A stretch of DNA of 64,000 nt from Mumia flava (GTDB taxonomy: Bacteria > Actinomycetota > Actinomycetes > Propionibacteriales > Nocardioidaceae), in the NCBI RefSeq assembly GCF_002797495.1, contig NZ_PGEZ01000001.1, forward strand, positions 1,736,001 through 1,800,000. Direction: 5' to 3'. The translations under genes and the position numbers were made by a program. Shown here piece by piece: positions 1 through 7,578 of the stretch. A model generated the notes under the pieces. It saw nothing but the letters and a program-made list of their open reading frames with translations, ran no database searches and was not told the origin of the DNA. Positions within the stretch are counted from its first letter, which is position 1, and each line of letters starts with the position of its first letter.

Positions 1-2579
1 GCTGGAGCGGCACGCTGACCAGGTCGCGCCGGACCCCGAGATGCTCCTTCGCCATCTCCGAGAGCCTCCGCGCGATCGTGTGGAACGCCTCGAAGTCGGT
101 CCGTGCCTCCCACGGCGGGTCGATCGCCGGGCTGAACGCGTGGACGTACGGGTGCATGTCGGTCGAGGACAGGTCGTGCTTCTCGTACCACGTCGCCGCC
201 GGCAGGACGACGTCGGAGAGCAGCGTCGTCGAGGTCATCCGGAAGTCCGCCGAGACCAGCAGGTCGAGCTTGCCCTCCGGCGCCTCGTCGCGCCAGCGCA
301 CGCCGGTCGGCCGCGGCGTCGACGGGTCGGGCCGGCCCAGCACGTTCGAGTGCGTGCCGAGCAGGTGCCGCAGGAAGTACTCGTTGCCCTTCGCCGACGA
401 TCCGAACAGGTTGGAGCGCCACAGGATCAGCGTCCGCGGCCACGACTCCGGCGCGTCGACGTCCTCGATCGCCGACTTCAGCGTGCCGTCGACGAGCTTC
501 GACGCGACGTACGAGGGGGCGTCGGGCGCTGCCCCGCGCTCCACCGCCGCAGTCGCCTCGTCGGCGACGTCGAGCGGGTTGCGGTCGAACTGCGGGTAGA
601 ACGGCATCCACCCCATCGCCGCCGACTGCGCGATCGTGTCCGCGGTGTGCTTCCCCGCGAGGTGCCCCTTCGCCAGCGGTGACGACAGCGAGTCGGCGGA
701 GTAGCCGTCGTTGCGCCACTGGTCGGTGTGCATGTACCAGTACGCCGTGCCGATCATCGTGCGCGGCGGGCGACTCCAGTCCAGCGCGTTCGCGAGCGAG
801 ATCCACCCCGTGATCGGGCGGCACTTCTCCTGGCCGACGTAGTGCGCCCAGCCGCCGCCGTTGCGGCCCATGCACCCGGTCAGGGTGAGCAGGGACAGGA
901 TCGCGCGGTACGTCGCGTCGCCGTGGAACCACTGGCAGATCCCGGCGCCCATGATGATCATCGAGCGGCCGCCGGAGTCGCGGGCGTTGGTCGCGAACTC
1001 CCGCGCGATCCGCTCGCACGCCTGCGCGGGGACGCTCGTGATCTCCTCCTGCCAGGCCGGGGTGTACGGCGTGCTCGCGTCGTCGTACCCGCTGGGCCAC
1101 TCGCCGGGCATCCCCTCGCGCGCGACGCCGTACTGCGCCAGCATCAGGTCGAACACGGTCGTGACCAGGTGCCCGCCGACCTCGCGCACCGGGACGCCGC
1201 GGCGCAGCACCGACCCGGACCCGTCGGGCGCCGTGAAGGCCGGCAGCAGCACCTCGCGCGCCTCGGCGCCCCGCTTCGCACGCAAGGTCAGGGCCGGCGA
1301 CGCGCCGTCGAGGTCGAGGTTCCAGCGGCCCAGGCCCGACTCGGCGTAGCGGAAGCCCATCGAGCCGTTCGGGACGACCGGCTCCCCGGTGAACTCGTCG
1401 AGCACCACCGTCTTCCAGGCGTCCTCCGACGGAGCACCGTCCGCACCGGCGAGGTCCGCCGCGGTCAGGAACCGCCCCGGCACGAGACCACCGGCCTCCT
1501 CGTGCTCCTCGAGGCGGATCAGGAACGGGAGGTCGGTGTAGCGGGTGACGTACTCGCGGAAGAACGGAGTGTCGGCGTCGACGAAGAACTCCTTGAGGAG
1601 GACGTGCCCCATCGCCATCGCCAGAGCCGCATCGGTCCCGGCCTGCGCCGGCAGCCACTCGTCGGCGAACTTCGTGTTGTCGGCGTAGTCGGGGCTGACC
1701 GTCACCACCTTCGTCCCCCGGTAGCGCACCTCCGCCATCCAGTGCGCGTCCGGCGTACGCGTGACGGGGACGTTCGAGCCCCACATCATGAGGTACGTCG
1801 CGTCCCACCAGTCTCCGGACTCGGGGACGTCGGTCTGGTCGCCGAACACCTGCGGGCTCGCGACGGGCAGATCGGCGTACCAGTCGTAGAACGACGTCAT
1901 CGCGCCGCCGATCAGCTGGACGAACCGCGTCCCGACGCAGTGCGAGACCATGCTCATCGCCGGGATCGGGCTGAAGCCCGCGCAACGATCGGGACCGTGC
2001 GTACGAATCGTGTGCACGTGTGCGGCGGCGACGATCTCGGCGGCCTCGTCCCACCCCACCCGGACCAGGCCGCCCTTGCCGCGCGCCTGCTGGTAGCGGC
2101 GCCGCCGGGTCTCGTCGCCGACCACGTCGGCCCACGCCAGAACCGGGTCGCCGAGGCGCCGCTTCGCCTCGCGGTACATCTCGACGAGCACCCCGCGGAC
2201 GTACGGGTAGCGGACCCGGGTCGGCGAGTACGTGTACCAGGAGAACGCAGCCCCGCGGGGGCACCCGCGGGGCTCGTACTCCGGCCGGTCCGGGCCGACC
2301 GAGGGGTAGTCGGTCTCCTGCGTCTCCCACGTGATGATCCCGTCCTTGACGTAGACCTTCCACGAGCAGGAGCCGGTGCAGTTCACCCCGTGGGTCGAGC
2401 GCACCACCTTGTCGTGGCTCCACCGGTCGCGGTAGAAGACGTCCCCGGCGCGTCCCCCCTCACGGAACACCGCGCGGCCGTCCCGGGTCTCGTCCCATCG
2501 GGTGAAGAATCGACCGGTGTCCAGAAGAGCCCTGGATGCCGCCCCGTCGACCTGCGCCCGCCCCCGTCGCCGAGCCATG
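1..2579 (-). CDS. narG: Respiratory nitrate reductase alpha subunit, 3' end cut by window
   Basis: Catalytic molybdenum subunit of the membrane-anchored NarGHI complex, which reduces nitrate to nitrite with electrons from (mena)quinol. The visible 859 residues cover about two thirds of the usual ~1230; the C-terminus lies left of position 1. An N-terminal [4Fe-4S] (FS0) motif is present: H63, C67, C71 and C106 (HGVNCTGSC, then PRGCPRG). Typical NarG stretches follow, such as WGSNVPVTRTPDAH and GHVLLKEFF. There is no obvious twin-arginine leader, normal for NarG. The ATG lies 8 nt after the MMPL stop, so the two are probably co-transcribed; narHJI would be expected beyond the left edge. Family assignment is very secure. 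Confidence 0.96.
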
Positions 2580-2587
2580 GGCTCAAC

Positions 2588-4738
2588 CTAGGACCGCCGG
2601 TGCGACCCCGCATCCGCAAGCGCGGGACCGTACGGGTGCTCGTGCGGATGGTCCCCGTCCGGCCGGACCGGCTCCGCGCCGGGCGAGCCGGGGACCGCAC
2701 GCGGCCACCAGAACCGGTCTCCGAGCAGCACGGCCAGCGAGGGGACGACGACCGTCCGCACCAGCAGCGTGTCGAGCAGCACCCCGATCCCGATCACGAT
2801 GCCGATCTGCGCGAGCACCACCAGCGGCAGCACCCCGAGCACCGCGAAGACGGCCGCGAGCAGGATCCCTGCGCTCGTGATCACGCCGCCGGTCGCGACC
2901 AGCGCGCGGATCATCCCCGGCCCGGTCCCGCGGCCGCGGGACTCCTCGTAGGCCCGCGTGACCAGGAAGATGCTGTAGTCGACACCGAGCGCGACCAGGA
3001 ACAGGAACGACAGCAGCGGCACCCCGACGTCCATCGCCGCGAACCCGAACACGCCGGTGAACAGCCACCAGGCCGCACCGAGCGCCGCCAGGTAGGTGAC
3101 CAGCACCGTCCCGACGAGCAGCGCGGCGGCGACCACCGACCGCAGCAGCACGAGCAGCGCCACGAAGACGAGCCCGGCGACCAGCGGGAGGATCACCGTA
3201 CGGTCGCGCGCGGACGCGTCCGCGCTGTCGAGCAGCGTGGCGTCGGCACCACCGACCGCCGTCGAGCTCTCGAGGCCCGCGGCCGTCACGGCGTCGCGGA
3301 TCGCCACCACGCCGTCGGCCGCCGCGTCGGACCCTTGCGGGGCGTCGAGCACGACCTGGACCTCGGACACGCCGTCGCCCGACGCCACCTCCCGCGCGCT
3401 CGTCACGCCGTCGATCGTGCCGACGGCCTGCACGACCGCCTCGGCGTCCCCCGTCGTGACCACCCGGACCGGCGACGCGCTCCCGGCAGGGAAGGACTCG
3501 GCCAGGCGGCTCGCCGCGCTGATCGCCTCCGGCTCGTCGAGGAACTGGTCGGCGTCGCTGAGACCGGTCTTGACCTGGAGCAGCCCGCTGCCGAGCGCCG
3601 CGAGCACGATCCCGGCCGCGACCAGCAGCGTGACCGGGCGCGCGGTCACCAACGAGCCGAGGCGGGACCAGACCGAGCGCGTCTCCGCGATCCGCGCCTG
3701 GCCGAGGCGCGGGACGCGCGGCCAGAACACCCAGCGACCGAACCCGACCAGCGCCGCCGGGAGCACCACGAGCGCGAAGGCGGCAGCGATCAGGACGCCG
3801 ATCGCGCACGCGAGGCCGAGAGCGCGGTAGGTCGGGAAGAGCGAGAGCAGCAACGTGGCGACGCCCGCGACCACGGTCACGGCGCTGGACAGCACGGCCT
3901 CCGCGGTCCGTCGTACCGCCGTGCGCATCGCCCGGTAGCGGTCGGGCTCGGCCTTGAGCTCGTCGCGGTAGCGAGCGACGAGGAGGAGCGCGTAGTCGGT
4001 GCCGGCGCCGAAGACCAGGACGGACAGGATGCCGATCGTGGACTCGTCCCACGTCATCGACAGCGCGTCCAGGACCCGCGTCGCGACGGTGGCCGCGAAC
4101 TGGTCGGCGACGGCGACGACGGTCAGCGGGATCAGCCAGAGCACCGGACTGCGGTAGGTGACGAGCAGCAGGAGCGCGACGATCGTCGCGGTCGCGAGGA
4201 GCAGTCGGGTGTCCGCCCCGTCGAAGACCGCGGACAGGTCGGCTGTCACGGCCGCCGGACCGGTCACGGCGACGTCGAGGCCCTCGGGGAGCGACTCGTC
4301 GAGGATGACGCGCAGCTCGGCGACCAGCTCGTCGGTCTCGGCGTCCCCGCCGGTGGGCAGCGCGAGCACGACCGTGGCGGCGGTCCGGTCGTCGCTGAGC
4401 ACCGGTGGCGGTCCTTCGGGCAGGCCGAGCTGACGACGGGCCTGCTCGGCTGCAGCGCCGACGGCCTCGAGGTCGGCCTCGTCGAGACGCTCACCGCCGT
4501 CGGCGGGTCCGGCGGTGTAGAGCGCGAGCGCCGCCTCGGTGTCGTCGTCGGGCAGCGCTGCGGCCATCGTCGCCGCCTCGCTGCTCTCCGCTCCGTCCGG
4601 GCGCCCGGAGGCGGGGTCCGACGGGGTCGCCGCCTGACCGAGGCCCCCGATCACGGCGACGGCCAGCAGCAACGGAACGATCGCGACCGCCCACGTGAGG
4701 CGACGCGACGCGAGGTGCGCGGTGAGGAAGGATGACAT
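2588..4738 (-). CDS. MMPL/RND-family membrane transporter
   Basis: 716-residue inner-membrane exporter with the duplicated MMPL architecture. There is one N-terminal membrane helix (about 13–32), a large extracytoplasmic domain, a bundle of helices from about 178, then the same pattern again. The family signature G-x-D-Y appears twice: GTDYALLLVARYRDE near residue 246 and GVDYSIFLVTRAYEE near 585. The C-terminus is short, without the long tail of some mycobacterial MmpL proteins. Substrate cannot be read from sequence; lipids or hydrophobic drugs are typical. It is divergent from a MarR regulator across 63 bp and is followed closely by narG. Confidence 0.92.
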   Translation of the reverse strand: MSSFLTAHLASRRLTWAVAIVPLLLAVAVIGGLGQAATPSDPASGRPDGAESSEAATMAAALPDDDTEAALALYTAGPADGGERLDEADLEAVGAAAEQARRQLGLPEGPPPVLSDDRTAATVVLALPTGGDAETDELVAELRVILDESLPEGLDVAVTGPAAVTADLSAVFDGADTRLLLATATIVALLLLVTYRSPVLWLIPLTVVAVADQFAATVATRVLDALSMTWDESTIGILSVLVFGAGTDYALLLVARYRDELKAEPDRYRAMRTAVRRTAEAVLSSAVTVVAGVATLLLSLFPTYRALGLACAIGVLIAAAFALVVLPAALVGFGRWVFWPRVPRLGQARIAETRSVWSRLGSLVTARPVTLLVAAGIVLAALGSGLLQVKTGLSDADQFLDEPEAISAASRLAESFPAGSASPVRVVTTGDAEAVVQAVGTIDGVTSAREVASGDGVSEVQVVLDAPQGSDAAADGVVAIRDAVTAAGLESSTAVGGADATLLDSADASARDRTVILPLVAGLVFVALLVLLRSVVAAALLVGTVLVTYLAALGAAWWLFTGVFGFAAMDVGVPLLSFLFLVALGVDYSIFLVTRAYEESRGRGTGPGMIRALVATGGVITSAGILLAAVFAVLGVLPLVVLAQIGIVIGIGVLLDTLLVRTVVVPSLAVLLGDRFWWPRAVPGSPGAEPVRPDGDHPHEHPYGPALADAGSHRRS

Positions 4739-4759
4739 GGGAGCCTCGCAGGAGATAAC

Positions 4760-4798
4760 TTGCTAATCTAGTTAGTGAAATCTTTACGAAAGTAGCAA
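4760..4798. promoter_or_regulatory. Divergent promoter with probable MarR operator
   Basis: This is the only AT-rich stretch between the MMPL gene and the MarR gene. It holds an imperfect 20-bp palindrome (TTGCTAATCTAGTTAGTGAA, 4760–4779) centred on CTAG. The outer TTGCTA is also mirrored by TAGCAA at 4793–4798. Such sites are typical of MarR dimers, so autoregulation together with control of the exporter is likely. Functional assignment is inference. Confidence 0.6.
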
Positions 4799-4801
4799 AC
4801 G

Positions 4802-5293
4802 ATGACCGAGCACGCAGATCGCGGGGGCGACGCGGCGGGTCCAGGCACGTCGGCACCCGATCCCGGCGACTGGCCGCAGACCGAGACGATGCGGCTGCTG
4901 CGGCACCTGCTCGACGTCGCCACCCGGGTCCGGCCCGCGATGGCGCGCCGGACCGGGCTCAGCACGTCGGAGCTCATCGCACTCGAGCACCTCTACCTCG
5001 AGCCCCTGGGGCCGAACGAGATCGGCGAGCGGCTCGGGGTGTCGTCCGCCGCCACCACCCAGATCGTCGATCGCCTCACCGGTCACGGTCACGTCACCCG
5101 CGACCCCCATCCCTCCGACCGTCGACGGCGCGTCGTCACCCTGACGGACTCCGGCCGCGCCGAGGTGATCGCGGAGATCGCCCCGATGATCGAGGGTCTC
5201 GTCGCCGCCGACGCCGAGCTCGACGAGGCCGAGCGCGAGATCGTCGCGCGCTACCTGCGCAGCGCGATCGAGGCGTTCACGCGCGTGCTCTGA
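4802..5293 (+). CDS. MarR-family transcriptional regulator
   Basis: 163 residues with the MarR winged helix-turn-helix. The recognition region lies roughly at residues 60–105 (LGPNEIGERLGVSSAATTQIVDRL) and is followed by the wing DRRRRVVTLTDSGR. The N-terminal 25 residues are Gly/Ala/Pro-rich and probably disordered. The gene starts one base after an AT-rich divergent promoter shared with the MMPL exporter, so it very likely represses that gene and itself until a small ligand binds. The ligand is unknown. Confidence 0.92.
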   Translation: MTEHADRGGDAAGPGTSAPDPGDWPQTETMRLLRHLLDVATRVRPAMARRTGLSTSELIALEHLYLEPLGPNEIGERLGVSSAATTQIVDRLTGHGHVTRDPHPSDRRRRVVTLTDSGRAEVIAEIAPMIEGLVAADAELDEAEREIVARYLRSAIEAFTRVL

Positions 5294-5295
5294 CA

Positions 5296-5415
5296 ACGGA
5301 GACGTCGAGATTCGCGTGATTCCGCCAGACCACCGGACCTGAGTCTCGACATCGACGCTGCTCGGGCAACCGCGATGTCGAGATGCCCGTCCACGCCACG
5401 GAGATGTCGAGACAC
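5296..5415. repeat. Intergenic cluster of GTCGAGA-core repeats
   Basis: The gap between the convergent MarR and DUF5063 genes contains four short repeats sharing the core GTCGAGA: ACGGAGACGTCGAGATT (5296–5312), GAGTCTCGACATCGACG (inverted, 5341–5357), CGCGATGTCGAGATGCC (5371–5387) and ACGGAGATGTCGAGACAC (5398–5415). The inverted copy can pair with either downstream copy, so the region may act as a bidirectional terminator. No coding sequence is seen here. Confidence 0.55.
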
Positions 5416-5422
5416 CGCCGAC

Positions 5423-5956
5423 CTACAGGCGGTCTCGCGCGACCAGCGCCTGGAGTGCGCGAACCGCGGCTGTGGTCTCCGAACCCCACGACGACAGGTA
5501 GGAGAACTGCCACCACCACAGCGCCTCGAGCGGACGTCCGTCGCGGGCGTGCTGGAGTCCGTGGGCGAGCGCGGAGACCAGCGAGAACACGTCGTCGGAG
5601 ATCCGCGACTCGATGATCTCCACCGGCGTCTCGTGCGGATCGAACACCTCGACGTAGCTGTCGAACCCGTCGAGCGTCGTCGCCAGACGCACCCGGACCT
5701 CGTCGAGCTCGGGCTCGGGGCCGGCGTCGGGCTCGAACGGCTCCGGCGGCACGAACCGCGGCATCGCGCCGAGCCTCGCGCCGACCGTCAGGATCCGGCT
5801 GAGCTCGACGAGGAGCTCGGCGACGAGCCGGCGCGGCTCGTCGCCACCGACGGTCCGCTGCAGCGAGGCGAGCGCATCGGTCACCTCGGCGGTGAGCACG
5901 TCCGCGATCGCGCGCAGCTCGTCGCGCGTCGGCTGATGACCCGCCGGCAGCTCCAC
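5423..5956 (-). CDS. DUF5063-domain protein
   Basis: 177-residue soluble acidic protein matching DUF5063, an actinobacterial family of unknown function usually found beside recR. The C-terminal half is best conserved (HPxETPVEIIESRISDDVFSLV-like, then a Trp-rich ALWWWQFSYLSSWG). I chose the GTG at 5956 because GAGGGGG precedes it; a GTG at 5974 lacks a ribosome-binding site. It lies just downstream of recR on the same strand and is probably the last gene of a ybaB–recR–DUF5063 operon. No catalytic motif was recognised. Confidence 0.8.
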   Translation of the reverse strand: MELPAGHQPTRDELRAIADVLTAEVTDALASLQRTVGGDEPRRLVAELLVELSRILTVGARLGAMPRFVPPEPFEPDAGPEPELDEVRVRLATTLDGFDSYVEVFDPHETPVEIIESRISDDVFSLVSALAHGLQHARDGRPLEALWWWQFSYLSSWGSETTAAVRALQALVARDRL

Positions 5957-5997
5957 GTCGCCCCCTCGCCCCACCCGACGCGCACCGGTGCGTCGAA

Positions 5998-6597
5998 TCA
6001 GTCGTCGACCGCGCGACGACCCTCGAACGCGCGTCCCAGCGTGACCTCGTCGGCGTACTCGAGGTCACCGCCTACCGGTAGTCCACTGGCCAGACGCGTC
6101 ACGCGCAACCCCAGCGGCTTGAGCATGCGCGTGAGGTACGTCGCCGTCGCCTCGCCCTCGAGATTGGGGTCGGTGGCGAGGATGATCTCGGTGATCGTGC
6201 CGTCGGCCAGACGCTGCATCAGCTCCTTGATCCGCAGGTCGTCCGGCCCGACACCCTCGATGGGCGAGATCGCCCCGCCCAGGACGTGGTAACGCCCCCG
6301 GAACTCGCGCGTCCGCTCGATCGCCACGACGTCCTTGGACTCCTCGACGACGCAGAGCACCGCAGGGTCACGGCGGGGATCGGCACAGATCCGGCAGGTG
6401 TCCGCCTCCGCGACGTTGCCGCAGGTCGCGCAGAACCGGACCTTCTCCTTGACCTCGATCAGCACCTCGGCCAGACGCCGCACGTCGACCGGGTCCGAGT
6501 CGAGGAGGTAGAACGCGATCCGCTGAGCACTCTTCGGGCCGATGCCCGGGAGCCGGCCGAGCTCGTCGACGAGATCCTGGACGACCCCCTCGTACAT
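5998..6597 (-). CDS. recR: Recombination mediator protein RecR
   Basis: 199 residues, the normal length. RecR works with RecO/RecF to load RecA on gapped DNA. Order of parts: helix-hairpin-helix [11 protein letters not shown] (about 16–26), a four-cysteine zinc finger (C56, C59, C68, C71), then a Toprim domain from about residue 80 with EESKD and a C-terminal [22 protein letters not shown]. The ATG lies 3 nt after the ybaB stop, the classical ybaB–recR arrangement. Confidence 0.97.
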   Translation of the reverse strand: MYEGVVQDLVDELGRLPGIGPKSAQRIAFYLLDSDPVDVRRLAEVLIEVKEKVRFCATCGNVAEADTCRICADPRRDPAVLCVVEESKDVVAIERTREFRGRYHVLGGAISPIEGVGPDDLRIKELMQRLADGTITEIILATDPNLEGEATATYLTRMLKPLGLRVTRLASGLPVGGDLEYADEVTLGRAFEGRRAVDD

Positions 6598-6600
6598 CCG

Positions 6601-6981
6601 TCAGATCCCGAACGGGCTGCCGCCCGAGCCGAGCGCACCCGGCCCGCTGTCGGACGGGCCGTCGAAGCCGCCGGCGAACGGCCCGAGCTTCTCGGCGGCG
6701 AGCACCTCCGCGCGCTCCGTCGCGTCGCGGACGGCCGCCACGACCATGTCGCCCAGGAGCTCGGCGTCCTCGGGATCGACGGCCGCCGGCGCGATCTCGA
6801 CCGCCACCAGCTCACCCGTCCCGCTCACGGTCGCCTTGACCAGCCCGCCCGCCGCCTCGCCCGTCAGCCGGGCGTGCGAGAGCTCCTCCTTGGCGGCGAG
6901 CAGCTGCTGCTGCATCTGCTGCGCCTGCTCGAGCAGTGCCGACATGTCGGGCATGCCGCCCTCGGTCCCGTCTCCGAACAC
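6601..6981 (-). CDS. YbaB/EbfC-family nucleoid-associated protein
   Basis: 126-residue DNA-binding protein of the YbaB/EbfC family, a homodimeric nucleoid-associated factor encoded next to recR in most bacteria. The signature ALLEQAQQMQQQLLAAKEEL is followed by GLVKATVSGTGELVAVEI. The tail is Gly/Ser-rich. I chose the GTG at 6981 because GGAGGA (reverse complement of 6991–6996) sits 9 nt upstream; in-frame ATGs at 6954 and 6945 are less well placed. It is divergent from the DedA-like gene. Confidence 0.9.
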   Translation of the reverse strand: MFGDGTEGGMPDMSALLEQAQQMQQQLLAAKEELSHARLTGEAAGGLVKATVSGTGELVAVEIAPAAVDPEDAELLGDMVVAAVRDATERAEVLAAEKLGPFAGGFDGPSDSGPGALGSGGSPFGI

Positions 6982-7074
6982 GTCTTGCCGTCCTCCGTGG
7001 TGGGCGTACAGGTCTGCCTCAGCGTACCCGCCACCGCCGACGAGCCTGCAGGACGCGGCACCTAGGCTTCTCGT

Positions 7075-7578
7075 GTGGAACGCCCCGAGGACCCCGCGCT
7101 CGGCGTCTGGCTGTTCTTCTTCGTCGTCGTGGTGCTGCGTGCCCAGGCGACCTACTGGATCGCGCGGTTCGCGACGGTGCAGGTGCTCGACCACACCCAC
7201 CCGCAGTCGGGGTGGCGCGCCCGCGTGCACGGATGGCTGTCGGGAGAGCGTGCCCGCGCGGGACTCGACCTCGTCCAGCGGTGGGGCGTCCTCGCCGTCC
7301 CCCTGTCGTTCCTGACCGTGGGCGCGCAGACCGTCGTGAACGCCGCCGCCGGGATGGTGCGGATGCCGTTCGCGCGCTACCTGCCCGCGATGCTCGTCGG
7401 CTGTGCGATCTGGGCGCTGGTCTGGACGACGATCGGCCTCTCGGCGTTCTACGCGGCGCTCGGCGCCGGGCTCTCGACCGGCTGGGGACTGGCGGTCGCG
7501 GTCCTGGCGCTGCTGACGGTCGTCGTCGTGCTGGCCGTCCTCCGCCGCCGACGCGCGCGATCAGGCGAGCAGGCCTGA
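7075..7578 (+). CDS. DedA-like (VTT-domain) membrane protein
   Basis: 167 residues with about three strongly hydrophobic helices: an N-terminal one (about 10–25), one around 88–125, and a C-terminal one (about 130–157) followed by RRRRAR. The amphipathic segment RWGVLAVPLSFLTVGAQTVVNAAAGMVRMPFARY matches the re-entrant loop region of the DedA/VTT family, whose members act as lipid or ion-coupled membrane proteins. It is shorter than classical DedA (~200). The 3' end overlaps the convergent Pab fusion gene by 18 nt. Confidence 0.75.
   Translation: MERPEDPALGVWLFFFVVVVLRAQATYWIARFATVQVLDHTHPQSGWRARVHGWLSGERARAGLDLVQRWGVLAVPLSFLTVGAQTVVNAAAGMVRMPFARYLPAMLVGCAIWALVWTTIGLSAFYAALGAGLSTGWGLAVAVLALLTVVVVLAVLRRRRARSGEQA

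Noticed and set aside
728-4735. A 4-kb open frame on the plus strand opposite narG and the MMPL gene
   Set aside because: Its product is Arg/His/Asp-rich with no domain, while the minus strand encodes well-conserved NarG and MMPL proteins. Long antisense frames are expected in such GC-rich DNA.
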